NCBI RefSeq assembly: GCF_009295825.1
Contig: NZ_WHKF01000011.1
Span: 1 to 64,000 of the forward strand
Reading direction: 5' to 3'
Length of the DNA: 64,000 nucleotides
Source of the DNA: Marinifilum sp. N1E240
Lineage (GTDB): Bacteria; Bacteroidota; Bacteroidia; Bacteroidales; Marinifilaceae
The first letter of the stretch is position 1. Each line of letters opens with the position of its first letter. A program made the translations under genes and the position numbers. Below, in pieces: positions 16,313 through 25,914 of this stretch. The notes beneath the pieces were generated by a model. The model did not search any database. It had not been told where the DNA came from and saw nothing but the letters and a program-made list of their open reading frames with translations.

Positions 16313-16957
16313 CTAAAACTGTGGTTGATATGAAATTCCTATTTGCAATCGCATGGAATCATAGTTATCCGAATGATCCAAAGCATAAGTGATATCAGTA
16401 AATAATTTATCTTTTAATTTAAAACGTACACCTATAGTAGGAACAAACCAAGCATTGTAATTTAAGAATCGATCTTCATCAAGATTTCTATGATAATTCT
16501 CATCATCTTTATCCTTTGGATTCAAAATACCTTCAGCAATTGATAATAAATCGGTTCCAACTCCTAAAAATGGTTGCACATCTCCTTTTGTTATATACCA
16601 CTTCATGTGTACAAGCCACAAAAATTGCTTCTGATTAAAATCCGCCTCATTCGCTTTTTTATCACTGAGAATTTCATCCCAATATTTCAAACTGAACTCG
16701 GTTCCTCCATAAAACTTAGAATTATTCCAGCCTATATTTAAGCTATAAACATGTCCCGTTCTCGCAAAATCATTTGTGGAACCTAAAGTCCAATTTTTTC
16801 CTGCCTGAAAACCAATTTCAAACTCTGTTATCAAATCCAGATTCACTTTATCTTTGTGTGTTGGTTTTGAATACTGATAATATTTCTCTTGCGATTTCGA
16901 TAACAAAGAAAATAGGAACATGAAAACCATAAGAAGTACTGTTCTTTTGTATTGCAT
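16313..16957 (-). CDS. Outer-membrane beta-barrel protein, second of a tandem pair
   Basis: A 214-residue exported protein starting at the ATG at 16955-16957 (MQYKRTVLLMVFMFLFSLLS, signal peptide ending near SKSQ). The longer open frame would overlap the upstream gene. The mature part is a small beta-barrel with alternating strands ending in IGISYQPQF, whose terminal Phe is typical of outer-membrane insertion. It is a paralogue of the gene at 16968-17591: both share FEIGFxxGxxWT, FLWLVHxKxxxxxGxVxPFLGxGTDL and YNAWFVPxxGxRF. The start is 11 bases after the upstream stop, so the pair forms an operon. Its function is unknown. Confidence 0.75.
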   Translation of the reverse strand: MQYKRTVLLMVFMFLFSLLSKSQEKYYQYSKPTHKDKVNLDLITEFEIGFQAGKNWTLGSTNDFARTGHVYSLNIGWNNSKFYGGTEFSLKYWDEILSDKKANEADFNQKQFLWLVHMKWYITKGDVQPFLGVGTDLLSIAEGILNPKDKDDENYHRNLDEDRFLNYNAWFVPTIGVRFKLKDKLFTDITYALDHSDNYDSMRLQIGISYQPQF

Positions 16958-16967
16958 AGCCCAAGGA

Positions 16968-17591
16968 TTAAAAAACAATACCAATCTGTAATCTTGTAAA
17001 AGTATAATCACGGGAAGAATTCACGCTAAAACCAATATTACCAGAAACATCTGGTCCCATGGCAAATCGAATTCCAAAACTTGGAACAAACCATGCATTA
17101 TAATTTGGTTCATCATCACAAGCACAATGATAAGAATTGTGATAACAATCATCATCTTCACTATCTAAAATAGCTTCACCAAGGCTGATTAAATCTGTTC
17201 CAATTCCCAGGTATGGCTTTACTTTTCCTTCTCCAAGGAACAGTTTTGTATGAACCAACCATAAAAAATTCGACTCCTCAAAATTCAATTCTTCTGCATC
17301 TTGTGAATCAACAAAATCGGTCCAGGAGGTAAACGTCAATTCGGTTCCAAAATAAAAAGTTCCACTATTCACACCCAAATCAAGACTAAATGCCCCACCA
17401 TTCTTCGCAAATTCTTTCACATCTCCTGACGTCCACGCTGATCCATAATGAAATCCGATCTCGAATTTGGATGTCCGCTGAAAATTTTCATTTGAATTTT
17501 CAAGAGGCTTGATATTGGAATACTGTGCTGATGTAGTTAATGTATGAATTAGCAATCCACAAAGAAGTAAAAATGATAATTTGGTTTTCAT
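16968..17591 (-). CDS. Outer-membrane beta-barrel protein, first of a tandem pair
   Basis: A 207-residue exported beta-barrel protein with a clear signal peptide (MKTKLSFLLLCGLLIHTLTTSA, mature from about residue 23). It is a paralogue of the next gene, with the same barrel motifs and a distinctive Cys-rich acidic insert (DDDCYHNSYHCACDDE) at about residues 146-161 that the partner replaces with DKDDENYHRNLDED. These acidic loops could bind metal ions, but this is inference. It ends in FTRLQIGIVF with a terminal Phe. It is the first gene of the pair and no related transport gene is adjacent. Confidence 0.75.
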   Translation of the reverse strand: MKTKLSFLLLCGLLIHTLTTSAQYSNIKPLENSNENFQRTSKFEIGFHYGSAWTSGDVKEFAKNGGAFSLDLGVNSGTFYFGTELTFTSWTDFVDSQDAEELNFEESNFLWLVHTKLFLGEGKVKPYLGIGTDLISLGEAILDSEDDDCYHNSYHCACDDEPNYNAWFVPSFGIRFAMGPDVSGNIGFSVNSSRDYTFTRLQIGIVF

Positions 17592-17702
17592 GATTTTGAT
17601 TTTAAAGTTGTCCTTTCCCTGTCAAAATATCCCTCTCTTCAGTATTATGACACCTCTTATAAATCAATTACGTATATTAAGTTTTACGCTTAACAGTTTT
17701 TA

Positions 17703-17740
17703 ACAAAAAAAACCGTCATGATTGACATGACGGTTTCAAA
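17703..17740 (-). terminator. Intrinsic terminator after aspartate aminotransferase gene
   Basis: AAACCGTCATG at 17710-17720 and CATGACGGTTT at 17726-17736 form an 11-bp stem. Read on the minus strand it is followed by a run of eight T residues. Confidence 0.9.
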
Positions 17741-17756
17741 TATGATAATAATATTC

Positions 17757-18950
17757 TTACTTTAATTTTTCAATAGCTGCTTTAATTCTTCTGATAGCTT
17801 CCGCCATTTGTTCTTCGCTGGTAGCATATGACAAGCGCAAACATTCAGGCGCTCCGAAAGCTTCCCCTGTTACTGTTGCAACATTTGCCTGCTCTAAAAG
17901 ATACAAACTAAGATCAGTTGAAGAGTTAATAGTTAGACTACCATTCGACTTACCAAACAATTCACTTACCTGTGGAAACAAGTAAAATGCTCCTTTGGGT
18001 TCTCGAATCTCGAAACCAGGAATTTCCTTAAGTTGTGCAAGAGCTAAATCTCTTCTTTTATGAAAAGCGTTTCGCATGGAAACCGTTGTTGACTGATCAC
18101 CTTCCAAAGCTGCTACCGATGCCATTTGTGCAACCGAAGATGCACCTGATGTCATTTGTCCCTGAAGTTTTCCACAAGCTTTGGCAATCCATAATGGAGC
18201 AGCGATATAACCAATTCTCCATCCAGTCATGGCATAACCTTTCGAAACTCCATTAATAACAACCACACGATCTTTAATTTCTGCAAATTGTGCAATACTT
18301 TCATGTGCTCCAACATAGTTAATGTGTTCGTAAATTTCATCAGACATGATCACAATATCCGGATATTTTACAAATACATCGACCAATGCTTTCAGCTCCT
18401 CCTTAGAATATAAGCTACCTGTTGGATTACTTGGTGAACTAAACAAGAATGCTTTAGTATTTGCTGTAATGGCATTTTCCAATTGTTCAGGAGTGATTTT
18501 AAAATCCTGATCTAAATTAGCTGGTACGTATACAGCAGTTCCTTCTGCCAATTTTACAATCTCGCTGTAGCTAACCCAAAAAGGAGAAGGAATTATCACC
18601 TCATCACCCTTATTCACTACACTCATCATTGCATTTGCAATAGATTGCTTTGCACCATTTGAAACAACTATTTGATCTACAGTAAAATCAAGATTATTCT
18701 CTCTTTTTAGTTTATTAACAACCGCCTGACGTAATTCTACAAAGCCAGGAACTGGTGAATAATGCGAATAATTATCCTCAATCGCCTGTTGAGCCGCTTT
18801 CTTTACGTGGTCAGGGGTATTAAAATCCGGTTCACCTACACTCAGATTGATAACATCAATCCCCTGAGCTTTCATTTCTCTACTTTTCTGTGACATTGCA
18901 AGAGTTGGAGATATTTCCATTGCTGCAATTCGGTCCGAAACTTTCAACAT
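17757..18950 (-). CDS. aspC: Aspartate aminotransferase (class I, gamma subgroup)
   Basis: A 397-residue PLP-dependent transaminase of the I-gamma (AspB/AspC-like) group that interconverts aspartate and 2-oxoglutarate with oxaloacetate and glutamate. Key segments are INLSVGEPDFNTP near the start, the NPTGS motif near residue 175, SDEIYEHI near 203, and the PLP-lysine in NGVSKGYAMTGWRIGY near residue 235. The C-terminal LRLSYATSEE carries the substrate-carboxylate Arg. It is a single gene with its own terminator. Some members also act on aromatic amino acids or prephenate, so specificity is not fully certain. Confidence 0.9.
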   Translation of the reverse strand: MLKVSDRIAAMEISPTLAMSQKSREMKAQGIDVINLSVGEPDFNTPDHVKKAAQQAIEDNYSHYSPVPGFVELRQAVVNKLKRENNLDFTVDQIVVSNGAKQSIANAMMSVVNKGDEVIIPSPFWVSYSEIVKLAEGTAVYVPANLDQDFKITPEQLENAITANTKAFLFSSPSNPTGSLYSKEELKALVDVFVKYPDIVIMSDEIYEHINYVGAHESIAQFAEIKDRVVVINGVSKGYAMTGWRIGYIAAPLWIAKACGKLQGQMTSGASSVAQMASVAALEGDQSTTVSMRNAFHKRRDLALAQLKEIPGFEIREPKGAFYLFPQVSELFGKSNGSLTINSSTDLSLYLLEQANVATVTGEAFGAPECLRLSYATSEEQMAEAIRRIKAAIEKLK

Positions 18951-19128
18951 TCTAAATTTAATTTAGGGATTTAAAAAATTGGTTAATACTTTTGTTAGAT
19001 ATTTTCCCCCGTGTAAACAAAATGAGTGGTTCTAATTATCATTTTTTTGCTTACCAAGTGTAAAGATACTGTTTTTAAACATTCGAGGAACTTATAAAAA
19101 GTAAAAATTCTAAACCTAAGTATAAAAA

Positions 19129-19653
19129 ATGAAGGACTTTCTGGAAATAAGTAAGTACATTCTACCATCGCTGGTTGTTTTTATAGCAGCATATCTTGTA
19201 ATTCGTGAGTTTTTAAAGCGAGAGGAGAAAAAACAAAAATTTGATATCTATTTGGCTAACCAAAAAGAAATCACACCAATTAGATTGCAAGCTTACGAGC
19301 GCCTGATTATTTTTTTGGAGAGAATTCATCCTGAATCTCTTATCATCCGTGAAAATGAAAATGGTTTAAACAATCAACAATTTCAACATAAATTGATCAA
19401 TTCTATTCGCACGGAATTTGAACACAATCTTTCTCAGCAAATCTACATATCACCTAAACTTTGGGTGTTATTAAAAGATGCAAAAGAAAGTATGATTCAA
19501 CTAATTAATGCGGAAGCCTTACAATTAATTCCAACTGATGCATCATTAGGTTTAAGCAAGGCTGTAATTGAAGCACATATGCAATTTCAAAATTCCGCAA
19601 TTGATAAAGCCATTGAGGCATTAAAGGAAGAAATAGGTTTAATCTGGAAATAA
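19129..19653 (+). CDS. Membrane-anchored hypothetical protein
   Basis: A 174-residue protein with one N-terminal transmembrane helix (YILPSLVVFIAAYLVIREFL, residues about 9-28) and a mostly helical cytoplasmic domain with a KREEKKQKFDIYLANQKEITPIRLQAYERL coiled region (given in two parts: residues 29-45 and 46-60). This architecture is a conserved Bacteroidota family of unknown role. It lies in the same direction as the DEAD-box helicase gene 91 bases downstream, but a separate promoter-like stretch lies between them, so co-transcription is unsure. Confidence 0.6.
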   Translation: MKDFLEISKYILPSLVVFIAAYLVIREFLKREEKKQKFDIYLANQKEITPIRLQAYERLIIFLERIHPESLIIRENENGLNNQQFQHKLINSIRTEFEHNLSQQIYISPKLWVLLKDAKESMIQLINAEALQLIPTDASLGLSKAVIEAHMQFQNSAIDKAIEALKEEIGLIWK

Positions 19654-19744
19654 TAATTTCCAAAATCAATGAAATATCAATTCAACTCTATCTCATTGAC
19701 TTATTTTACGTATTTTTGCTGAAATTTTCAAAAAAAGTACCACG

Positions 19745-21076
19745 ATGATATCATTCGACGACATCAAATTAAGCAAGCAAATTAGAATGGCTCTGGACGA
19801 GGCAGGTTTCGACAAACCTACTGATATCCAGCATGAAGTGTTTTCTCCTGTTCGATCAGGTAAAGATATTATTGGAATTGCCCAAACAGGAACCGGAAAA
19901 ACTCTCGCCTATCTTATGCCAATTTTAATGAAGCTTGGGTATGCAAAAGGAATGGATCCCAGAGCATTAATTGTTGTTCCCACTCGAGAGTTGGTACTGC
20001 AGGTATGCGAAACAATTGAGTTATTAACACCATATATAAATATTCGTGCATTAGGTGTTTATGGTGGTGTAAATATCAATACTCAGAAAGAAAAAGTTTA
20101 CGAGGGTGTTGATATTTTAGTAGCTACTCCTGGTCGTTTAATGGATATTTATATGACCAGAGTCCTGAAGTTTACCTTTATCAAAACATTGGTAATTGAT
20201 GAAGCTGATAAAATGATGGACTTAGGTTTTATGCCGCAATTGAATGCCATTTTCGAAGTTCTTCCTGAAAAACATCAAAACCTTTTGTTCTCAGCAACAT
20301 TCTCGGATACCGTTGCCAAACTTTCAGAGGATTTCCTTGTAACTCCTGAAAGAATTGAGGTGGCTCCACAAGCAACAACAGTTAAAAATATACTTCAGCA
20401 GCAATATCACGCACCAAATATTTTAAGTAAGATTAACTTACTTAAATACCTTTTGGAAGACAAAGAGGTATTTAATAAAGTAATGGTTTTTACCGAGACC
20501 AAAAAGAATGCTGATAGAATTGTTGAGCGTTTAGAGAAAATACTAGGTGAAGATTTAAGTGTTATCCACTCTAATAAAGCACAAAACACTCGTATCAATG
20601 CACTGAATGCATTTAAAGAAGGACGTGCAAGAGTAATGGTAGCATCAGATGTTGCCGCTCGTGGTATCGATATCGAAAATGTAAGTCATGTTATCAACTT
20701 CGATATTCCAACCAACTATGTAGAGTATGTTCACCGCGTTGGTAGAACCGGTCGTGCAGAAAAAGAGGGTGCCGCGATTAGTTTTGTGAATGAGGTTGAA
20801 GAGGAATTGATGGAAAAAATTGAGGACTTGATTCAAAAGCCAGTATCATTGGAATCTATTCCCTTAGATGTTGAAATTACCTCTCAGTTGTTGGAAGATG
20901 AAAAGAAGCAAACCCGGAATATTAAGGTGAAAAATACCATTAGCAGAGACACAGGTGCTTTCCACCAAAAGAAGGCTAAAAATATGAAAACACCTTCAGG
21001 TTCCAAAGGGCGATTGAAACAGTTAGAAGCTCAAAAGCGAAACCGAAAAAAACAAAATAAATTTAAGAAGAAATAA
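19745..21076 (+). CDS. DEAD-box RNA helicase
   Basis: A 443-residue ATP-dependent RNA helicase of the RhlE/CshA-like bacterial group. All motifs are present: GFDKPTDIQ (Q motif), AQTGTGKT (I), PTRELV (Ia), ATPGRL (Ib), DEAD at about residue 153-156 (II), SAT (III), VFTETKKNADRI (IV), SDVAARGID (V) and HRVGRTGR (VI). The C-terminal tail of about 70 residues is very basic (Lys/Arg rich), which suits RNA binding in ribosome assembly or cold adaptation. A terminator follows directly. Confidence 0.93.
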   Translation: MISFDDIKLSKQIRMALDEAGFDKPTDIQHEVFSPVRSGKDIIGIAQTGTGKTLAYLMPILMKLGYAKGMDPRALIVVPTRELVLQVCETIELLTPYINIRALGVYGGVNINTQKEKVYEGVDILVATPGRLMDIYMTRVLKFTFIKTLVIDEADKMMDLGFMPQLNAIFEVLPEKHQNLLFSATFSDTVAKLSEDFLVTPERIEVAPQATTVKNILQQQYHAPNILSKINLLKYLLEDKEVFNKVMVFTETKKNADRIVERLEKILGEDLSVIHSNKAQNTRINALNAFKEGRARVMVASDVAARGIDIENVSHVINFDIPTNYVEYVHRVGRTGRAEKEGAAISFVNEVEEELMEKIEDLIQKPVSLESIPLDVEITSQLLEDEKKQTRNIKVKNTISRDTGAFHQKKAKNMKTPSGSKGRLKQLEAQKRNRKKQNKFKKK

Positions 21077-21077
21077 A

Positions 21078-21102
21078 AAAAGCCCTTATCGGGCTTTTTT
21101 TA
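21078..21102 (+). terminator. Intrinsic terminator after helicase gene
   Basis: AAAAAAGCCC and GGGCTTTTTT form a stem around TTATC, directly after the helicase stop codon, with a T-run. Confidence 0.92.
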
Positions 21103-21219
21103 TGACTTTCATTATAGTAACCCACTGGATGTTGACCAAAATAACGTGGTTCGTTAGGTTGAAATCATAGATTAATAATTGTATATTAATAGTATTATAT
21201 ACAATTTATTTAATCCCCT

Positions 21220-24200
21220 ATGTCACCATTTAAAAGTTTTACTAACTTTTTTAGTTGGATTAATTCTTTCAAGATTAAATCCAAACTCATAATTCTTTTT
21301 ATATTACTTAAAGTTATACCTATCGCAATAATTGCTTTTATTGCTTTTTATGGAGCTATTTCTTTGGAAAAAAAATTAATTCCAAATATTGAAAAAATTT
21401 ACAAACAACACCACAACACATTCAAAATTGCATCATCAGAATTTATTAAGGAGAATATTACATCCCTTGATTCTGCATATCAAAATAATATTGAAAACCA
21501 GGGAGTAGAAATAGGTAAACAAATTGCAAATTTCTTATACCAAAGAGATCAAGATATAATTCTTTTAACTACTCTCCCTATTGCATATAGCACATTTAAA
21601 AATTTTGCAACTGTTAACACCTCTCCATTACGAATTCCCGCTAAATATAGTTATGACAAAAAATATGGGATTTGGAAATCCTTAAATAAAGAAGTTATTA
21701 AACCTGTCTCTATAAGCGTTCCATTACCACAAACCAGTAAATATTATAGTTGTAAACATTCTTCAAAAATTCAGAATAAACAAGTTCCTATCTATAAAGA
21801 AATTAGTTTTATTAACCTATCTGGACGTGAAGAAATAAAATATAGTACTTTAAGTAAGGATTTAAAAAATATAAAATATCGGCGAAACACCTATATAAAA
21901 GCTGAAAGGTATTTTGATAAGATTCAAAGCTTGAAGAAAGGAGAAATATATGTTAGTGATGTAATTGGTGCCTATGTTAAAGCACAAATTCGAGGAAAAT
22001 ATAACATCAAAAACACAAATGAAATTGGTATAAAATTTAATCCAGAAAAATCAGCATTTGCCGGTATTGAAAATCCTGTAGGTAAAAGATATAAAGCTAT
22101 TATTCGTTTTATTACTCCATATTATAAAAATGGTATTAAAATTGGATACATATCTTTAGCATTGGATTTTAGACACGTTCAGGAATTTACTGATTATGCA
22201 TCTCCTGTACAAGGAGAAATTAGGGATATTCCCAATTCTGAATCAGCAAATTATTGCTATTTATGGGGACCTGAAGGTTTACTTATTGCACATCCTAAAA
22301 ATTACTATATATCTGGTTTTAACCCACAAACAGGAAAAAGAGTAGCTCCTTGGATGCATCAACAGCTATACGACGAGTGGAAAAGTTCCGGTGAATCTGA
22401 TGCATATACTTTTCTTAAGTCAGTACCTCAGTGGTACAAGCCTGAAGACTTTCAAGCTTCATCTAAGGAGCAACAACTTGATTCAGGTCAAATGGCTTTA
22501 GATATTCGATACTCTCGTGAACCTATGTGGACAGGATATGGCTTATTCCAAATTACGAAAGATGGAGGATTCGGATCCTATCAATATTTTTGGGATGGTA
22601 AGTGGAAATTAATGACAGCTTCTCCCATACCTTATTTTACAGGGAAATATGGCAATTCTCCAAGAGGATTTGGTATTGTTTGTCTTGGAGCAGATGTTAA
22701 TGAATTTCATAAATCTGCCTCCAAAATGGAAATCCAAATAAATAACTTGGTAAAAAAAGAAGGAGAAATATTACAATCTAATCTAAAAGAAAATAAAAAA
22801 ATTCTACATAAATTCTCAATAAGCACAATTAAAAATTTGAGTTTTGCCTCGGTAATAATGATTTTTATTGTAATCCTTATCGCAATTTGGCTATCTAACC
22901 TCTTAACTTCAAAATTAAAAAACCTCACAATTGGAGCTCAAGAGTTTGGGAAAGAAAATTTTAATTTTAGAATTCCTGTAAATACGCACGATGAAATTGG
23001 TTCTCTTGAAAAAGCCTTTAACAATATGGCAAGAGAATTACACCTAATTAATAAAAAACAAAAAAAATATGAAAAGCAGATTATTGAAAAAAATAGTGAT
23101 TTAAAAAATATCAGTTATTTCCTCAATCAGTTAAAAGAACATTCTCCTGATGCATTATTTGTACATCAACCATCAGGTCAAATTACAGAAGTCAATCAAA
23201 CTACTGAAAAATTATTTGGATATTCTAAAGATCAAATTCGAAATTTAAGTATTCAAGATTTAAGTAGTTCAAAACACAACCAAGAAGAAGCTCTAGCAAA
23301 AATTAATGAAACAATGCTTAAAGGTTGTGTTGATTTCGAATGGGAATTAAAGAATAAAGCGGGTTTAATTGTTCCTGCTACCGTCAGGTTAAGAAAGATA
23401 AATATTAAGAATAAAGAATTTGTGCTATCATTTGTTACGGATATCCGAAAGCGAAAAAAAGCAGAACAAGATGTTAGAAAAGCCCATAAACAATTAAGCG
23501 ATATAATTGAATTTCTTCCTGATGCCACATTTGTAATAAATAAAGAAAAAATAGTAATTGCCTGGAACAAAGCACTTGAAAATATGACTCAAATTCCCAA
23601 ATCTAAAATTATTGGAAAGGGTAATTTTGAATACTCGATTCCTTTCTATGGAGAGCGCCGACCCATTCTTATTGATTTGATTGGAAACGATGATCCATTA
23701 TTAAAGAGTAAATACCAAAATGTTACTCAACAAGGTCAATACATTATGGGAGAAGTATATGTCCCTTCTCTATATGGCGGTAATGGAGCAACAGTTCGTG
23801 TCACAGCATCACCTTTAATAGATGAAAATGGAAAAATTTATGGAGCAATTGAATCTGTTCGAGATATATCGCATGTAAAAAAAGCCGAACTAGAATTAAA
23901 ATTATCGGAAGAAAAATACAAAGCTATTTTTAATGATAGTGTTCTAGGCATTTTCCAATCCACACTCGATGGACAATTAATCAATGCCAATATAGCCTTT
24001 GCAAAAATGATAGGTTTCTCAGATGTAAATGAAGCCATCAGGAAATGCAATACTAAAGAATTCTACCTCGAACCAGAACGTAGAACAATTATTATTAAAA
24101 AATTACTAGAAGAAGGTAAAATTATTACTTATGCTGAAAAATTTATAAATAGATCTGGCAAGGTGTGGATAGGTAATATAAATGTACGCTTTGTAAAAAA

Positions 24201-25002
24201 CGCTAATAATAAATCGAACTATATTGAAGGATTTGTTGAAGATGTTACAGAATTAAAAAAATATGAACAAAAATTAATAGAAGCAAAATTAAAAGCTGAA
24301 GAAAGTGATCGTTTAAAATCTTCTTTCCTGGCTAATATGAGTCACGAAATAAGAACTCCCTTAAACAGTATTATAGGTTTTTCTGATCTTATTAATCAAA
24401 AAGAAATGGAAGAATCAAAAAGGAATAAGTTTATTAATATTATTCACAAAAATGGAAAACAACTTTTAAGAATAATTAGTGACATTCTTGACGTTTCTAA
24501 AATTGAAGTTGGTCAACTAGTTATTACAAAATCAGAATTCTTAGTAAAGGAATTTATGCAAGATATCTACACCAATTTTTCAGAACAGATTGAAGAAGAA
24601 CAAAAAAGTCACTTGAAATTTATACTGGATTTTAAAGAAGAGTTGAATAATATTAAAATCATAACAGATCAAGGTAGATTACAGCAAATTCTTTTAAATC
24701 TTCTTGACAATGCTCTTAAATTCACTGAAAAGGGATGTATAACCTTAGGTTGTAAAAAAACAAAACATTCAGAAATATTATTTTTTGTAAAAGATACGGG
24801 AGTTGGTATTCCTTTAGAAGATCAAAATAAAATTTTCAAACGATTTATACAGGTTGAGGATGCATCCACACAATTTTTAAGTGGAACTGGTCTTGGTTTA
24901 GCTATATCAAAAGAATTAACTAAACTACTAAATGGAAAAATTTGGTTAAATTCAATACCTCAGAAAGGCAGCACATTCTATATTAGTATTCCTTCCAAAT
25001 AA
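21220..25002 (+). CDS. Membrane sensor histidine kinase with Cache-like, HAMP and three PAS domains
   Basis: A 1260-residue sensor kinase. Transmembrane helix 1 is at about 23-45 and helix 2 at about 538-562, bracketing a large extracytoplasmic Cache-like sensor domain with a WGPEGLLIAHP segment. A HAMP domain follows (about 563-612, ending GSLEKAFNNMARELH), then three PAS domains (about 635-745, 765-885 and 890-1010), HisKA with the phospho-accepting His near 1041 in NMSHEIRTPLNS, and HATPase with N box LLDNALKF, DTGVGIP and GTGLGLAIS boxes. There is no receiver domain and no response regulator beside it, so its partner lies elsewhere. The ligand is unknown. It is a single gene with its own terminator. 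Confidence 0.9.
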   Translation: MSPFKSFTNFFSWINSFKIKSKLIILFILLKVIPIAIIAFIAFYGAISLEKKLIPNIEKIYKQHHNTFKIASSEFIKENITSLDSAYQNNIENQGVEIGKQIANFLYQRDQDIILLTTLPIAYSTFKNFATVNTSPLRIPAKYSYDKKYGIWKSLNKEVIKPVSISVPLPQTSKYYSCKHSSKIQNKQVPIYKEISFINLSGREEIKYSTLSKDLKNIKYRRNTYIKAERYFDKIQSLKKGEIYVSDVIGAYVKAQIRGKYNIKNTNEIGIKFNPEKSAFAGIENPVGKRYKAIIRFITPYYKNGIKIGYISLALDFRHVQEFTDYASPVQGEIRDIPNSESANYCYLWGPEGLLIAHPKNYYISGFNPQTGKRVAPWMHQQLYDEWKSSGESDAYTFLKSVPQWYKPEDFQASSKEQQLDSGQMALDIRYSREPMWTGYGLFQITKDGGFGSYQYFWDGKWKLMTASPIPYFTGKYGNSPRGFGIVCLGADVNEFHKSASKMEIQINNLVKKEGEILQSNLKENKKILHKFSISTIKNLSFASVIMIFIVILIAIWLSNLLTSKLKNLTIGAQEFGKENFNFRIPVNTHDEIGSLEKAFNNMARELHLINKKQKKYEKQIIEKNSDLKNISYFLNQLKEHSPDALFVHQPSGQITEVNQTTEKLFGYSKDQIRNLSIQDLSSSKHNQEEALAKINETMLKGCVDFEWELKNKAGLIVPATVRLRKINIKNKEFVLSFVTDIRKRKKAEQDVRKAHKQLSDIIEFLPDATFVINKEKIVIAWNKALENMTQIPKSKIIGKGNFEYSIPFYGERRPILIDLIGNDDPLLKSKYQNVTQQGQYIMGEVYVPSLYGGNGATVRVTASPLIDENGKIYGAIESVRDISHVKKAELELKLSEEKYKAIFNDSVLGIFQSTLDGQLINANIAFAKMIGFSDVNEAIRKCNTKEFYLEPERRTIIIKKLLEEGKIITYAEKFINRSGKVWIGNINVRFVKNANNKSNYIEGFVEDVTELKKYEQKLIEAKLKAEESDRLKSSFLANMSHEIRTPLNSIIGFSDLINQKEMEESKRNKFINIIHKNGKQLLRIISDILDVSKIEVGQLVITKSEFLVKEFMQDIYTNFSEQIEEEQKSHLKFILDFKEELNNIKIITDQGRLQQILLNLLDNALKFTEKGCITLGCKKTKHSEILFFVKDTGVGIPLEDQNKIFKRFIQVEDASTQFLSGTGLGLAISKELTKLLNGKIWLNSIPQKGSTFYISIPSK

Positions 25003-25057
25003 TACAAAAACAGTCGACCTTACATAAAAATATCAAACATTCCTGTGATTAAAATAG

Positions 25058-25096
25058 TAAAATCTCGATATAACCATAACTACATCGAGATTTTTA
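25058..25096. terminator. Bidirectional terminator between convergent genes
   Basis: AAATCTCGAT at 25060-25069 and ATCGAGATTT at 25084-25093 form a 10-bp stem between the convergent kinase gene and the gene at 25116. T-runs occur on both strands. Confidence 0.85.
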
Positions 25097-25115
25097 ATTT
25101 ATCAAAAGATTATTC

Positions 25116-25751
25116 TTATACTTTTAAGTTACTCTTATTTTCCTCGTAAAAACTTTCTATTTGTTTAGCTGTAGAATTAAAATTTTCATAAATTTTTCTC
25201 CTTTTCATCAACTCTAAAACGGCATCCTTGCTGTTCCACTTCTCAATACGTATTTCATTATCGTATAAGTAGCCTTCCATCTTCTTTTTGTGAATATCAA
25301 ACAAATCGTAAAAGGCAGAATAAAAAAGTACCATATCGAATTTAATGTGGTTAATGGCTTTTGTTGTTTTAACCGACTGCCAAGCCGCTGTTGAAAGTAA
25401 ACTAAATGTCATTGCAGGCAATTCAATTCCTCTCAATTTTGGCTGTGCATTATAATGCCCAATCAATGAATCAATCAGAATTACACGCTCTTTATTTTCA
25501 GAAATCATTACTCTTAATCTTTCAATATTTAAATCAATTTCGTCCTTTAAATTGATCTCCGCCTGAAGAGCCAATGCCTCATTCTTTTTAGTTTCTCTCC
25601 ACTCATCAACACCCAATGCCAGCAATACAGCAAATACTACAGATAGAATTTCCACTGCAATTTTAATGTAAAACTCTTTTTTTATACCATTAGGAGTTAC
25701 CGGTTTTTCAACATTTTTTTCAATAGGTTTTTTGGGTTTTCTCTTTGCCAT
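25116..25751 (-). CDS. Single-pass membrane protein with coiled coil
   Basis: A 211-residue protein started at the ATG at 25749-25751 (MAKRKPKKPIEKNVEK). The upstream alternative adds a sequence unlike the family. A basic Lys/Pro-rich N-terminus is followed by one transmembrane helix (IAVEILSVVFAVLLALGVDEW, residues about 32-50) and a long helical region with EIDLNIERLRVMISENKER. Members of this architecture are common hypothetical proteins in Bacteroidota. No function can be stated. It lies 113 bases after the end of the histidine kinase, convergent with it. Confidence 0.6.
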   Translation of the reverse strand: MAKRKPKKPIEKNVEKPVTPNGIKKEFYIKIAVEILSVVFAVLLALGVDEWRETKKNEALALQAEINLKDEIDLNIERLRVMISENKERVILIDSLIGHYNAQPKLRGIELPAMTFSLLSTAAWQSVKTTKAINHIKFDMVLFYSAFYDLFDIHKKKMEGYLYDNEIRIEKWNSKDAVLELMKRRKIYENFNSTAKQIESFYEENKSNLKV

Positions 25752-25858
25752 ATTCGGGTTAAAGTTTAATCGTATTTTGATAAAATTTTTATAAGAGTTC
25801 AAATATAAATAATATAAACAAAAGTTAATTACATAACTTTATTTTTGACAGATTAAAA

Positions 25859-25893
25859 CAAAAACAGCCGAACTTAAAAAGTCCGGCTGTTAT
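25859..25893 (-). terminator. Terminator after htpG
   Basis: AACAGCCG at 25863-25870 and CGGCTGTT at 25884-25891 pair, with four further pairs inside. A T-rich run follows on the minus strand. Confidence 0.85.
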
Positions 25894-25914
25894 AAATATA
25901 TAAGAGATTAAATA

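Noticed and set aside
19696-19718. Promoter before DEAD-box gene (TTG ... TATTTTTG)
   Set aside because: TATTTTTG at 19711-19718 is a good -7 box, but the TTG lies only about 12 bases upstream of it, which is too close for a -33 element. Not listed as a feature.
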